From an uncultured Cytophagales bacterium (GTDB lineage Bacteria > Bacteroidota > Bacteroidia > Cytophagales > Thermonemataceae): 64,000 bases of DNA. Below the pieces are notes generated by a model that saw nothing but the letters and a program-made list of their open reading frames with translations, was not told the origin of the DNA and ran no database searches. The stretch is taken from positions 43,605 through 107,604 of the forward strand of contig CALEMF010000047.1 in assembly GCA_937911505.1 (NCBI GenBank). Direction: 5' to 3'. The translations under genes were made by a program, and so were the position numbers. Shown one piece after another: positions 53,528 through 62,488 of the stretch (positions within the stretch are counted from its first letter, which is position 1; the number at the start of each line of letters is the position of its first letter).

Positions 53528-55549
53528 TTATGGCTGTACTACCAACTTACGTTGTGCTACTTGTCCATTATACTGTATTTGAATCACATACAAGCCTTTC
53601 TCCAAAGAAGAGGTCTCAATCGCTTGCTTATGATTACCTGCTGTGAAATACTGTGTATGGCTCCACACGATATTACCACGTACATCTACCAAACGGATGA
53701 TTACTTCTTGTGCAGTTTCTGTATGGAAAGTGGCAGTTGTGGCAGCAATGGCTGGGTTAGGAAATACTTCTACACCTGCAAGTGCTTCTCCCTCTAGTGC
53801 TTCTGCTGTGGAAGCTACTTCTTCAACAGTGGCTACTCTTGCACTACCACCCGATACATTTACAACATAATCTTCTACTTCACCATAATTGAAAGTGCTA
53901 CAAGCACCTTGGTCGGAGTCACTCATAGAAATACGCATTTTGGTTTGACCTGAAGCAGCACTGCTTGGTACAGAAAAGTTAGAAGTAAGCGTACCATCAC
54001 TTGAAGATACCTGACTCCCCACCAACTCACCAGCATCGTCAAAGTCACCATCTTGGTTCCAGTCAATCCATATTTTCCAGTATTCTGTGTAAGCACTACT
54101 ACTAAAAGCAGCACTGTAAGCGATCGTATAATTATAACCTGCAGTTAAATTAGCAGCATCGTTGTTATTAATATAGCCGTCATCATTTCCTGAGCTTCTA
54201 TTAATGCCACTCAGCGTCACTTGGTCTATCCATTCATAGGTACTATTACTCCCCTGTGTACTACAGTAGGTAGGAGCAGTAGGCGGGGTAGGAGGCGTTG
54301 GGGGTGTAGGTGTAGAAGATCCTGTACCGATATTAACTGTATAGTCTTCCACTTCACCATAAGAGAACGCTTCGCAAGCAGTTGCGGCACCGTTGTATTT
54401 CATGGCAATACGTAGCCGTGTAGTACCATTGGTAGCACTGCTTGGTAATTGGAAGCTGCCCGTCACAGTATTTGAAGAAAGATTACCCGCATCAAATACT
54501 AGCTCGCCCGCATCATCAAAATCTTGGTCTTGGTTTAAGTCTACCCAAATGCGCCAATACTCATTATAAGCACTTCCTGCAAAACCAGGGCTAAGGCTTA
54601 CACTGTAATTTGTACCTTTATTGAGGTTGATGGTAGAAGAGGTAAAGTCTGCATAGCCTCCGTCAGCTCCTGAGTTTCTATTGTATGTACCAATCGTAAT
54701 CGACTGAATCCACTCATCGGCCACACTGTTGCCTTGTGCACTACAATATGCCACAGGATCAGGTCCTGGACCGGGAGGTGTACCACCACCGCCACTGAAA
54801 CCCCAAGCACGCGCGACTAACTCAGGATAATCTACATAAGGGTTTCTACTGCCTTGGTATTGCTCAATAGCCTCGTTGCGGGCTTGTTCTGCTGCATCTA
54901 CGGGGTCTTGTAAGTGCCATTGATAAAATACATCTAAGTCGCCGATACGGCTGATGTCGCCTGCTTGCGTAGGATACATGGTGTAGAAATAAAAAATAGC
55001 TCTTGCTACGTTTCCTTTATGATCTTCTCTAGGCTCAAAGACACTACCTGAAGATTCGCTGTACTCGTCTATACTACTAGAAGGAATATTACTTTGGTCG
55101 CTCGTACCACGCATCCACTTGGTAGTTTGGCTATCATTGATCTCTCCAAAAGGATGATTAGAGCGCGTAGAGTTCCAGTTCTGATAGGTTGGGAAAAGGT
55201 GATGAATATCCGACCTCATCGGGCTGGCTTCGTTAAAGAAGCTCTGTGGTACGGTATGCTCACAATTAATAGGGCTAGGATTGGTGCCCGTTCCACCGAA
55301 GTCCCAAGACTTCACATAACCAGAATATACGCATACAATGGTATTATTCTTATTGTCAATAAAATTGTAGATGTAGCGACGTGCGGTAGAGTAGCTCAGC
55401 GTTTGGTGTTTGCCATCATAGTAGTTCGCTTTTAGCCAATTTTTAAGGCTCTCACCTGTAAGGTTGCTAGGCGGAACAGACTGCCCATAAAAATCTTGAT
55501 GTGCTAGCAAAAAAAATACTAGCGCAATAGTAGTAAATACGCTTCTCAT
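53528..55549 (-). CDS. Secreted endonuclease I-GEVED-GEVED protein with a type IX secretion tail
   Basis: 673 residues. Signal peptide about 1-23. Endonuclease I (His-Me finger) domain about 25-250 with catalytic H98 in CEHTVPQSFF and SDIHHLFPT. Two GEVED repeats (about 270-405 and 425-560), each ending YGEVEDYxVN, are separated by a Thr-Pro-Pro linker. The C-terminal about 80 residues form a sorting domain (VFPNPA, VDVRGNIVWS, GLYVIQIQYNGQ, RKLVVQP). It should be secreted and attached to the cell surface through type IX secretion, degrading extracellular nucleic acid. Confidence 0.95.
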   Translation of the reverse strand: MRSVFTTIALVFFLLAHQDFYGQSVPPSNLTGESLKNWLKANYYDGKHQTLSYSTARRYIYNFIDNKNNTIVCVYSGYVKSWDFGGTGTNPSPINCEHTVPQSFFNEASPMRSDIHHLFPTYQNWNSTRSNHPFGEINDSQTTKWMRGTSDQSNIPSSSIDEYSESSGSVFEPREDHKGNVARAIFYFYTMYPTQAGDISRIGDLDVFYQWHLQDPVDAAEQARNEAIEQYQGSRNPYVDYPELVARAWGFSGGGGTPPGPGPDPVAYCSAQGNSVADEWIQSITIGTYNRNSGADGGYADFTSSTINLNKGTNYSVSLSPGFAGSAYNEYWRIWVDLNQDQDFDDAGELVFDAGNLSSNTVTGSFQLPSSATNGTTRLRIAMKYNGAATACEAFSYGEVEDYTVNIGTGSSTPTPPTPPTPPTAPTYCSTQGSNSTYEWIDQVTLSGINRSSGNDDGYINNNDAANLTAGYNYTIAYSAAFSSSAYTEYWKIWIDWNQDGDFDDAGELVGSQVSSSDGTLTSNFSVPSSAASGQTKMRISMSDSDQGACSTFNYGEVEDYVVNVSGGSARVATVEEVASTAEALEGEALAGVEVFPNPAIAATTATFHTETAQEVIIRLVDVRGNIVWSHTQYFTAGNHKQAIETSSLEKGLYVIQIQYNGQVAQRKLVVQP

Positions 55550-55839
55550 GCAATGAAAGATTAAGTTGAAAAAAGATTAAGTGTATTAAGTATAATTAGA
55601 CTCAAAAAGCGCCTGAATTTATAAGCTTCAAAGGGGATACGCAAGCCACAAAAACTTATTTAACAGAGAGTTAAAACAAAATTCTTGTATTAGTAACAAT
55701 TTAGTAATATTGCTCCTGATTCACCGAATAAGTAATCAAAAAAAGTGGGTAACTAGTTGATAGAAAGTGATATATGAACTATTGGTGCTGTGTGGATGCT
55801 ATGGGTTATGAAGCTTGGTTGAAGGATTTTGAGGTAAAT

Positions 55840-56301
55840 CTATGCATCAATCACCTCAACCACCACTGTGAAATAGTCTACCTGTTCCTTATCAAAAACG
55901 AGGTAAGCTTTTCCTTCGGCATCCTCTTTCTCGCCCGAGCCATACATAGTAATTGAAATAGCGGCCCCGTCATACTTATCTTGCAAAGGACTAGACTGTA
56001 AGGAGCCAGTCTGACCGCTTTCCCATCCACAGCAAGCCCATCTGAGCGCACGCATTCCGTAATGTTTCACTAAAAAATCTTCTACTTTTTGTGCATCCTT
56101 TCCAGGTACCTGATATACCATACGTATTACCAATTGTGGAGAAGCCCTATCTTCTTCACAACGTACAAAATCGAGTAGGGGTGGCTTCTGGGCGTACTTT
56201 TCCAAAAGGTCTTCACAAGAAGGAGAGGACTGGGCAAGACTGCTGCCAAAATTAAATAGGTACATAAAAACAGCCCAGTAGAGTGTGTATACTATCTTCA
56301 T
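55840..56301 (-). CDS. DUF4952 exported protein
   Basis: 153 residues. Signal peptide about 1-23 (ending SLAQ). The pattern SCEDLLEKYAQKPPLLDF, then VEDFLVKHYGM and WACCGWESG fits the DUF4952 family of small exported proteins with a double cysteine. Function not known. Same strand as, and 97 bp downstream of, the reverse transcriptase gene, but its signal peptide and typical chromosomal family make it unlikely to belong to that system. A 290-bp stretch after its end (55550-55839) has no gene I can support. Confidence 0.78.
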   Translation of the reverse strand: MKIVYTLYWAVFMYLFNFGSSLAQSSPSCEDLLEKYAQKPPLLDFVRCEEDRASPQLVIRMVYQVPGKDAQKVEDFLVKHYGMRALRWACCGWESGQTGSLQSSPLQDKYDGAAISITMYGSGEKEDAEGKAYLVFDKEQVDYFTVVVEVIDA

Positions 56302-56398
56302 AAGAGGTGCGTAAAGCGCTTGTCAGCCGCTTTGGTATAGTTGATGAATACGTATAAAATAAAAAATTATAGTAAAATACACTACTCTTTTTATAATC

Positions 56399-57775
56399 TT
56401 ATAACCACTCGTACTGTTGTTTTAGTTTCTGCGCTTGCGTTGGGTTTACCATATGAATAAACGCCCAGTAACCTTGTGCGTAACTTTTGGCATCTTTCCC
56501 TAGCTGCTCACTCATTACTTTTTCACCTTTGGTGGTCAATTGATGCAAGAAAGCCCTGAATTTACGGAAGTCTCGCCTTGAAATACGGTTTTCCGCATTA
56601 TTCACGACAATGCCCGTAACCGCTTGCCGCTGATGAGGGCGCATCACCGTTGTTTTATCAGGGTGAACGGTAAAATCTTCTGACTTTACAATGTAGGTAA
56701 CAAGTTTAATCATCTTACCCACGTCAGCGTCTGGTTGGTTGGTAGAGAAGGTAAGGTCATCCGCATAGCGGGTATATTGCCAGCCAGCTTTTTCAGCTAA
56801 CTGATGGAGACGAACATCCAGATGGCGACAGATCATATTGGTAATGGCTGGAGAAGTGCAAGCGCCTTGTGGCAGAAAACGCTCTCCTAATGCTACGTAA
56901 TAAGCTTTTCCTTTAAGCTTGGCTGTTACGCGGTACGCATCTGTACAAACGAGCGCCAGCAGGGTAGCGATACCCTCGTTGTAGCCCATCTTTTTAAAGA
57001 GCCCTTTCACCCTTGGAAATTTAATAGAGGGGAAGAAGTCTTTCAAGTCCATTTTCAAGACAACTGCTTTATTAAGATGTACCTGCGCGTTGTCTTGAAT
57101 CGATTTTCCTTTGGTAAAGGCCAGTGCTTTTTCGTGAATAGGTAACTTAGAAAGTATATTAACTAATAACCAGCCTTGTGCTTGGCGTAAAGTTTTCTTA
57201 GGGGCAGCAATCTCTCTAAAACCTCCTTTTTTCTTGGGAATTTGAAAACGGGTGTAGTGATCTACTTCGGCTGCCCTACGATGGTAAGAAAGCCAAATCC
57301 ATTGCGAAGCAGTAAGTTTACTTTGTTCGGCCAGTTCATCCACATTTTGCAAGAGAGGTAAGTTGTTTTTTTGCAACAAAGTGGCCTCACTATCAGTAAA
57401 TTTTAGCCCTTTAGAAACGCCTTCTCCTAAATAATAGGGTGTTTTACGTTTTTTTTCTGCTACCTGTCGCTTGTGTGCCTCTTGTAAGGCTTTTTTCTCT
57501 ATTTTTTTTAGTACACGGGCTGCCTTCACTCTTTCAATACGCTTACGGCGAATTTCTTTTAGCAACGGTGTTACATCTTGTACTCCCTGTAACTCCTTAT
57601 TGAGCTTTTGTAACTCCTTATTGATACGAACAATCTCTTTGTAGCCCTTTTCTAAAACGTTGAGTTGTTCTTGTGGGATGTTGACGAAGCCTAGTCGCAT
57701 CATCTCCTCAATCTCAAAGTACTGTTTACCTAAAGTACGCAGGCGCTCACGCCAATCTTTCAGTTGGGTATTCAT
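56399..57775 (-). CDS. Retron-type reverse transcriptase with coiled-coil N-terminal extension
   Basis: 458 residues. The first about 130 are charged and helical, with heptad-like repeats (about 40-115), absent from compact retron RTs of about 300-350 residues. The RT follows: FQIPKKKGGFREIAAPKK (motif 0/1), the retron NAxxH motif at 229-233 (NAQVH), KMDLKDFFPSI (first catalytic Asp), PQGACTSPAITN, YADD at 337-340 and the region-Y VTG at 386-388. It makes msDNA from a structured RNA in retrons. It starts 15 bp after the SWIM gene and is the last gene of the operon. No msr-msd was recognised beside it. Confidence 0.92.
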   Translation of the reverse strand: MNTQLKDWRERLRTLGKQYFEIEEMMRLGFVNIPQEQLNVLEKGYKEIVRINKELQKLNKELQGVQDVTPLLKEIRRKRIERVKAARVLKKIEKKALQEAHKRQVAEKKRKTPYYLGEGVSKGLKFTDSEATLLQKNNLPLLQNVDELAEQSKLTASQWIWLSYHRRAAEVDHYTRFQIPKKKGGFREIAAPKKTLRQAQGWLLVNILSKLPIHEKALAFTKGKSIQDNAQVHLNKAVVLKMDLKDFFPSIKFPRVKGLFKKMGYNEGIATLLALVCTDAYRVTAKLKGKAYYVALGERFLPQGACTSPAITNMICRHLDVRLHQLAEKAGWQYTRYADDLTFSTNQPDADVGKMIKLVTYIVKSEDFTVHPDKTTVMRPHQRQAVTGIVVNNAENRISRRDFRKFRAFLHQLTTKGEKVMSEQLGKDAKSYAQGYWAFIHMVNPTQAQKLKQQYEWL

Positions 57776-57790
57776 AGTTTTATAAAAGTG

Positions 57791-59446
57791 TTATGATGAT
57801 AAAGAAGAAGATTGACCTATTTTCATGATAGTAGCCATCAGATGCATACAAGGACCTTTACGGAGTTTATTACTTCTAAAGAAGCCACAGGTACAAGTGG
57901 CCCGCTTTACCTTACCATCTGTATCTAATTGAATGACAGGCTTAAAGAGATTTTTTCCTTGTACTTCTGCGTGATAAGTGGTCAATTGTTCTTCTTCCGA
58001 GAAGCTTTGAGAAATAATGGTTACTTTTTTCTCTTTTAATAAGGTCAAAGCATAACCAAGGCGCTCGTCTTCTTCTGTATCCGTAAGGGTAATATCTTGT
58101 TTCAATAATTGACGCCAGCGATATTGACCAGAAAGGTGGTCGTACATCGCTTGTCCGTTCTGGCAGAGCGTTTGGAGTGCTGTCGTAGCCTTTGCCGTAG
58201 AGAGCTGTAGGGTAGTGGCCACCTCTTTAGGAGTAAGTGCAAGTCGCTCAATCAATATTTTCTCTACTTTTTCTACAGTTTTCTCATCCGTTTTTTCAGT
58301 AGATGCTAGTAAGTCAAAGTTTCCTTTCTTGGCCCAGTCGTTGGCCGTCCAGCCTGAAAGCCCTATGTCGAAGCGATGCCCTTCTAAAAAGATGCTCCAG
58401 TAAGAAGGCATCCCCGTTCCGAGTAGTTTTACGTGTACCTCGTCCGTGTAAGGAAGTAGTTCTTTCAATACGCTGAGACGCCGACGTCCCCAAAGGCGTA
58501 TCTCGCCCTCGAAGTCTCCTGTGTAGGTGAGCGTATCTTCAATGGTGATCTCCCAAGGGTCGATGACGATTTTAACAGGTTGTCCGGTTGCCAATTGGAA
58601 ACGCAAGGAGCGAGGACTTACCTTTTCTTTACGCTGTTCAAGTATAGACAAGACTTGACTAAGTGTTTGTGAATGTAACGTCAAGTCGATGCCCTCTAGA
58701 GAAGAAGCTGACTGTACCTGTAAAAAACCACGTACCCAACTTTCTGGCAAATCAATTTTCTTTTCTACAGAAGCCCCAATATCTGTAGAAAGTGCCACCT
58801 GTTCAAAGGCTACTTTTAGCCAAGCAGGTCGATAGCTCCGTACGCGGTACAGCTCATTGGCAAGCGCCATACTAAAGTCGATGTTGGTAGTTCCATAGTC
58901 TACATCGCCAAAAGTCTCTAGTTGCTCAGAGGCAACAGATACGCGCCCATAAGCAGATTCGGCTTGAGAGTAGTCTTCAATAATTACTGCTTCTTGATGT
59001 ACGATAATTACCGGATCGAGCAGCATCCACTTGTCCCGATCATTTCGATAAAGCCAATCATAGTACTTATAGCGTGCCTTGGTAAAGGCACTTTGTATAG
59101 GATAAATATCTTTTTGGATTTGCTTTTTGAGCGTGGTGAGCTTTTCCCTTTCTTGCAACATCTTGGCCTTCTCGGCATCCATATTTTTCAGGTGATCGGG
59201 AAGCTCCTTCAGGTATTGCTCCGTGACCCACGCTTGGTAAGCGGTATGATCTTTTTGTTTACCACGCCAATCGCCAATGACTACTTGCCGTAGCGCTAGC
59301 ATAATGCGCGCGTAAGAAAGGCTATTTTTAATAAGTGCATCTAAGCGTACAGGTGGGCGTGAAAGCTCTGGAGAAAAATTAAACTGCATCCCTTCTGTAG
59401 AGCTGGTAGCGTGGCTAGGTGTAGCGTAAGATTGTGTAACTTGCAT
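57791..59446 (-). CDS. Winged-helix + SWIM zinc-finger protein of the retron operon
   Basis: 551 residues. A helical N-terminal half with a coiled coil (about 80-115), a mixed middle (about 230-380), a winged-helix DNA-binding-like segment (about 385-445; LTPKEVATTLQLSTAKATTALQ) and a C-terminal SWIM finger with C518, C520, C533 and H535 (CTCGFF...GPCMH). SWIM fingers bind DNA or proteins. Winged-helix-SWIM proteins of this layout are known to me as partners of one retron class. Second gene of the operon, 58 bp after the helical-repeat gene. Confidence 0.85.
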   Translation of the reverse strand: MQVTQSYATPSHATSSTEGMQFNFSPELSRPPVRLDALIKNSLSYARIMLALRQVVIGDWRGKQKDHTAYQAWVTEQYLKELPDHLKNMDAEKAKMLQEREKLTTLKKQIQKDIYPIQSAFTKARYKYYDWLYRNDRDKWMLLDPVIIVHQEAVIIEDYSQAESAYGRVSVASEQLETFGDVDYGTTNIDFSMALANELYRVRSYRPAWLKVAFEQVALSTDIGASVEKKIDLPESWVRGFLQVQSASSLEGIDLTLHSQTLSQVLSILEQRKEKVSPRSLRFQLATGQPVKIVIDPWEITIEDTLTYTGDFEGEIRLWGRRRLSVLKELLPYTDEVHVKLLGTGMPSYWSIFLEGHRFDIGLSGWTANDWAKKGNFDLLASTEKTDEKTVEKVEKILIERLALTPKEVATTLQLSTAKATTALQTLCQNGQAMYDHLSGQYRWRQLLKQDITLTDTEEDERLGYALTLLKEKKVTIISQSFSEEEQLTTYHAEVQGKNLFKPVIQLDTDGKVKRATCTCGFFRSNKLRKGPCMHLMATIMKIGQSSSLSS

Positions 59447-59504
59447 ATGAGTGAATGTTTTTGTGCGTATTTGATAAATGATGATGCGTAAAAAGGAAAG
59501 CGAA

Positions 59505-62291
59505 CTACTCTAGGGTAAACCCTTCAATATTTTCGCCAGCAAGACTCATTTTTGTAAGTTGAAGAATGGCCCATTCTGCATCTTTCTTATTTTTTCCATT
59601 GGCGAGTTCCAATAACACAGCCGGTGAAACAGCCAACGATGTAGCGAGGCGCGTTTTTACTTTTTCTTTGGCAGGGCGGCTCCTATTTTTCATTCTGAGC
59701 ATCTCTTGGTCGAAGCGTTCTACAAAAGGTTGATCTGCTGCCTTGTCGAGTAGCGCCGCTGCTACTGCCTCTTGGATGGTACTGTCGGCGTGCTCAGAAA
59801 GATAGACCCAGATTTCCTCTTCTTGCATCAGAAGTTGGTCTTTTCGAGCTTTTAAATACGAAAGTCCAAAGTCTCTTACGGGTTTCTGCGGGCTGTCACA
59901 CAGCGCAAGAATTGCCTCAAACTCCTTAATAGTACTCTTTTCTATTTGGGTAAAGTAGTTTTGGGCAATCGTAGTACTCTCAGGCAGTCCTGACTCCATT
60001 AGTCGCAAGGCAAAAGGCAGATCAATATCCCACTTGTCAATTTGCTGTAAGGCCCACGTACGTAGTTGCGGGAGCTTATGCGTACAGAGCTGATAGAAAA
60101 GGCCCGCATCTTCTTTGAATAAATTTTGGTGTTTTAAGAGCCATTCGTACAAAATATCTTCAAAGATAGGATGGTTGATCTGAAGAATCTCAGGGTCGTT
60201 TTGTGCCAAAAATAGAGCCAGGAAGGCTTCATCTTCTAACAGACGACGATAGAGCTGCTCGCTTTGCGCTTCTCCCATCATTTGCTCAAATACGCTTTTC
60301 CAGAAACTTCCTTGTGCCTCTAAGTGCGTAAGTCTTTCAAGAACAGGTGCTTTAAACTGTTCCCATTCATTGTCTGCGGTTGTAACAATGAGCTGTAGCA
60401 AATCTTTTAAAGAGAGTGCCTTAAAAAGAATAGTACGCAGCTCATCATTCACTTGGGCAGCAATACGAGGTTGCTGAACGAAGAGCTCGCGCAACGCTTG
60501 TAAGAGGTGATCCTTGACAGGTGAAGGCGCCTTCAATACATAGTCGATCATAGGGGTAGGAGGCTCCTTCTCTGCAAATACTTGCTCAAGTACATTACGA
60601 GCAGCGTGGATATCAAACATACTGTTTTCAATAATTTGAAAGAGCGCTTGCCATACCCACGTAGCGTCTTCAGGAATAGCAAAAAGCCTGTGAAGCCCCC
60701 AACGGTATTCAAAAAGGCGGCTGTTTTTAAACTTAGCTATCTTATTGCGTAATATCCTATTCCTTTCCTGTTCTGGAAGCGCCATCAATCGAGGTAAGAT
60801 TGTCAAGGGATCTTTACTGAAATTCTCCGCTAAATACTTTGTAAGAAACTTTACAATATCTTGATGACCATACTGTATAACAAGGCTGAGCGTATAGACA
60901 GGAATATTATCAAGTTGATAGTTGTTTTTTTGATAGTTTTTAATAAAAGCTTTCACCCCTTCTGTAGAGGTAACACTGTACAGCAGCGGTTTGAATTCCT
61001 CATCTTCTGCCTTGAAGTCCCTTTTATAAATATGCAGTACACTCCGCCATAAATAGTTGAGGTAGTAATCATTTCGTAAAGAGCGGTTCGCTATTTTCCA
61101 ACCGAAGTCTACTATGTCAAATCGTGGCTGTCTAACAAATGGCAGGAGTGAGTCATAGTTGAGTCGTTTATTTTTGAGGGTATTTTCACAGATAGCAAGC
61201 AACTGCTGTAAAGTAGCAGGATCTGTATCTTTGGCGCTCTCCACCCATCTTCCCAAGCTTTTCATATCAGCTTTGGCTGCACCAGCGAGTGCCAAGTTGG
61301 TCAGTTGTGGATGCGAAGCATTGAAGAGCAATGGTGACATCTTAAAAATAGCTTCTTCAGAAACAAAGGTAGAGAGTGAACGAGCGACTAACAAAAGCGC
61401 CTTCTTCTCTTTTTGCTGAAAGTGCTTGCGCTCGCCTAACTGGCGGGTAACGTAGGTAAGCAAGAGCGTAGTAAACTCTTGCTGCCAAGGTCTAGATTGC
61501 TGGATAATGTGTTGTTCGTCAAGGCGTGCTCGCTCAGTGGCATTACTATGTCTCACTACCCCAGCCCAACACTTATGCGAGAAGGTTTCGCCTGTAGCTA
61601 ACCGCTGAAGCGTTTGTTGCTTGGCGATCCAATGGAGCCAAAGCGAGGGCGCCTCAAAGCAATTCTCTAAAACTACGGGTGCTAAGGTAGGAATGGCTTG
61701 TTCCTGTTGTAACAAGGTTTTGACTGCAAACGCTTGTACTTGCCAAGGATAGATGTCTTCTAATAGACTTCTAACGAAAGGAAGTTGATTTTCCCAGACT
61801 TGTGGCTTACGTGCCTCTTTACGATGTAGCTGGTAGTGCATTCCTTCAAACAAGACAGCACCATAGCCGTGGCTTTTGTGTACTACTCTTGTAGAATTAC
61901 CCAAAATAATATCGAAAAGAATCCACTGATTATTAGCATCGAGCGCCTTTTTCCCTTTTTGTTTCAAAAGAAGCTGCTGAGTAATAGTGAGGTAGAGCGC
62001 GTCGTCTGTAAGGTTTTTTAAAAATCTTCTTGCCCGGCGTTTCATATAGCGCAGTGCTCGCCGAGAAGGATAGCGCCCCTGAATTTTTTCAATGCGTGCT
62101 TCATCAAATTTATGAATCAAGGCTATTAAGAGGTCGGTGTGGGGATGAACTTCGTAGTATTTATAGAGTGCTTTGAGTACTTTCCAGTAATCAATGCTTA
62201 GAGGGGCTTGCTCAACAAAATGAACCAATTGTTGGAGGTGTTGCTCCTCTTGTGTACCTATGTAGGAGAGAAATTGAAGCGGGTTTTTCAT
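59505..62291 (-). CDS. Large ARM/HEAT-like helical-repeat protein of the retron operon
   Basis: 928 residues, with no signal peptide or TM segment. Nearly all of the chain is short amphipathic helix pairs with Leu/Ala/Trp spacing, as in ARM/HEAT scaffolds (for example LRTWALQQIDKWDIDLPFAL and VRDFGLSYLKARKDQLLM, and a terminal KDAEWAILQLTKMSLAG). No catalytic motif was found. An Arg-rich helix lies at about 70-92 (YPSRRALRYMKRRARRFLK). First gene of the three-gene operon; probably the largest effector or scaffold of the system. Its role is inferred by position. Confidence 0.85.
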   Translation of the reverse strand: MKNPLQFLSYIGTQEEQHLQQLVHFVEQAPLSIDYWKVLKALYKYYEVHPHTDLLIALIHKFDEARIEKIQGRYPSRRALRYMKRRARRFLKNLTDDALYLTITQQLLLKQKGKKALDANNQWILFDIILGNSTRVVHKSHGYGAVLFEGMHYQLHRKEARKPQVWENQLPFVRSLLEDIYPWQVQAFAVKTLLQQEQAIPTLAPVVLENCFEAPSLWLHWIAKQQTLQRLATGETFSHKCWAGVVRHSNATERARLDEQHIIQQSRPWQQEFTTLLLTYVTRQLGERKHFQQKEKKALLLVARSLSTFVSEEAIFKMSPLLFNASHPQLTNLALAGAAKADMKSLGRWVESAKDTDPATLQQLLAICENTLKNKRLNYDSLLPFVRQPRFDIVDFGWKIANRSLRNDYYLNYLWRSVLHIYKRDFKAEDEEFKPLLYSVTSTEGVKAFIKNYQKNNYQLDNIPVYTLSLVIQYGHQDIVKFLTKYLAENFSKDPLTILPRLMALPEQERNRILRNKIAKFKNSRLFEYRWGLHRLFAIPEDATWVWQALFQIIENSMFDIHAARNVLEQVFAEKEPPTPMIDYVLKAPSPVKDHLLQALRELFVQQPRIAAQVNDELRTILFKALSLKDLLQLIVTTADNEWEQFKAPVLERLTHLEAQGSFWKSVFEQMMGEAQSEQLYRRLLEDEAFLALFLAQNDPEILQINHPIFEDILYEWLLKHQNLFKEDAGLFYQLCTHKLPQLRTWALQQIDKWDIDLPFALRLMESGLPESTTIAQNYFTQIEKSTIKEFEAILALCDSPQKPVRDFGLSYLKARKDQLLMQEEEIWVYLSEHADSTIQEAVAAALLDKAADQPFVERFDQEMLRMKNRSRPAKEKVKTRLATSLAVSPAVLLELANGKNKKDAEWAILQLTKMSLAGENIEGFTLE

Positions 62292-62417
62292 AGAAACCTT
62301 TTTGTAGTAGATGGTAACCTGACACGAAGAAAGGAAGTTACTCCGTAATATAGTTGCGATTTGAAAGTAACGTAGTATTTATTTTATGAAAAAAATCAGG
62401 AAAAGAGAAATCTGCGT

Positions 62418-62454
62418 ATAAAAAAATTAGGACTCAGCACAACGTGCCGAGCCC
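62418..62454 (-). terminator. Rho-independent terminator of the OmpH-like gene
   Basis: An 11-bp stem with two G-U pairs (62430-62440 with 62444-62454), a 3-nt loop and, on the minus strand, a T-run (complement of the A's at 62420-62426). It is 34 bp after the OmpH-like stop codon and separates that gene from the retron-like operon, whose promoter must lie in 62292-62419. Confidence 0.85.
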
Positions 62455-62488
62455 TATTGATAGTAAAAGTTCGAAGATAGCGTAAGTA

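Larger units (their letters stand above)
56399..62291 (-). other. Three-gene retron-like defence operon (ARM - WHSWIM - RT)
   Basis: Three genes on the minus strand with 58- and 15-bp gaps and no internal promoter or terminator seen: helical-repeat protein, winged-helix-SWIM protein, reverse transcriptase. The unit is insulated by the OmpH-like gene's terminator upstream (62418-62454) and ends 97 bp before a DUF4952 gene. The RT has the retron-specific NAxxH and VTG signatures. From memory this gene set corresponds to the type XIII class of the retron classification. The missing part is the msr-msd RNA. Anti-phage defence is inferred from the class. Confidence 0.75.

Noticed and set aside
55774..55956. 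60-codon plus-strand frame before the DUF4952 gene
   Set aside because: It overlaps the 3' end of the convincing minus-strand DUF4952 gene and its Cys/His/Asn-rich composition looks random.
55840..56301. DUF4952 gene as a fourth member of the retron-like operon
   Set aside because: It has a signal peptide, is separated by 97 bp, and belongs to a family seen without retrons; kept separate.
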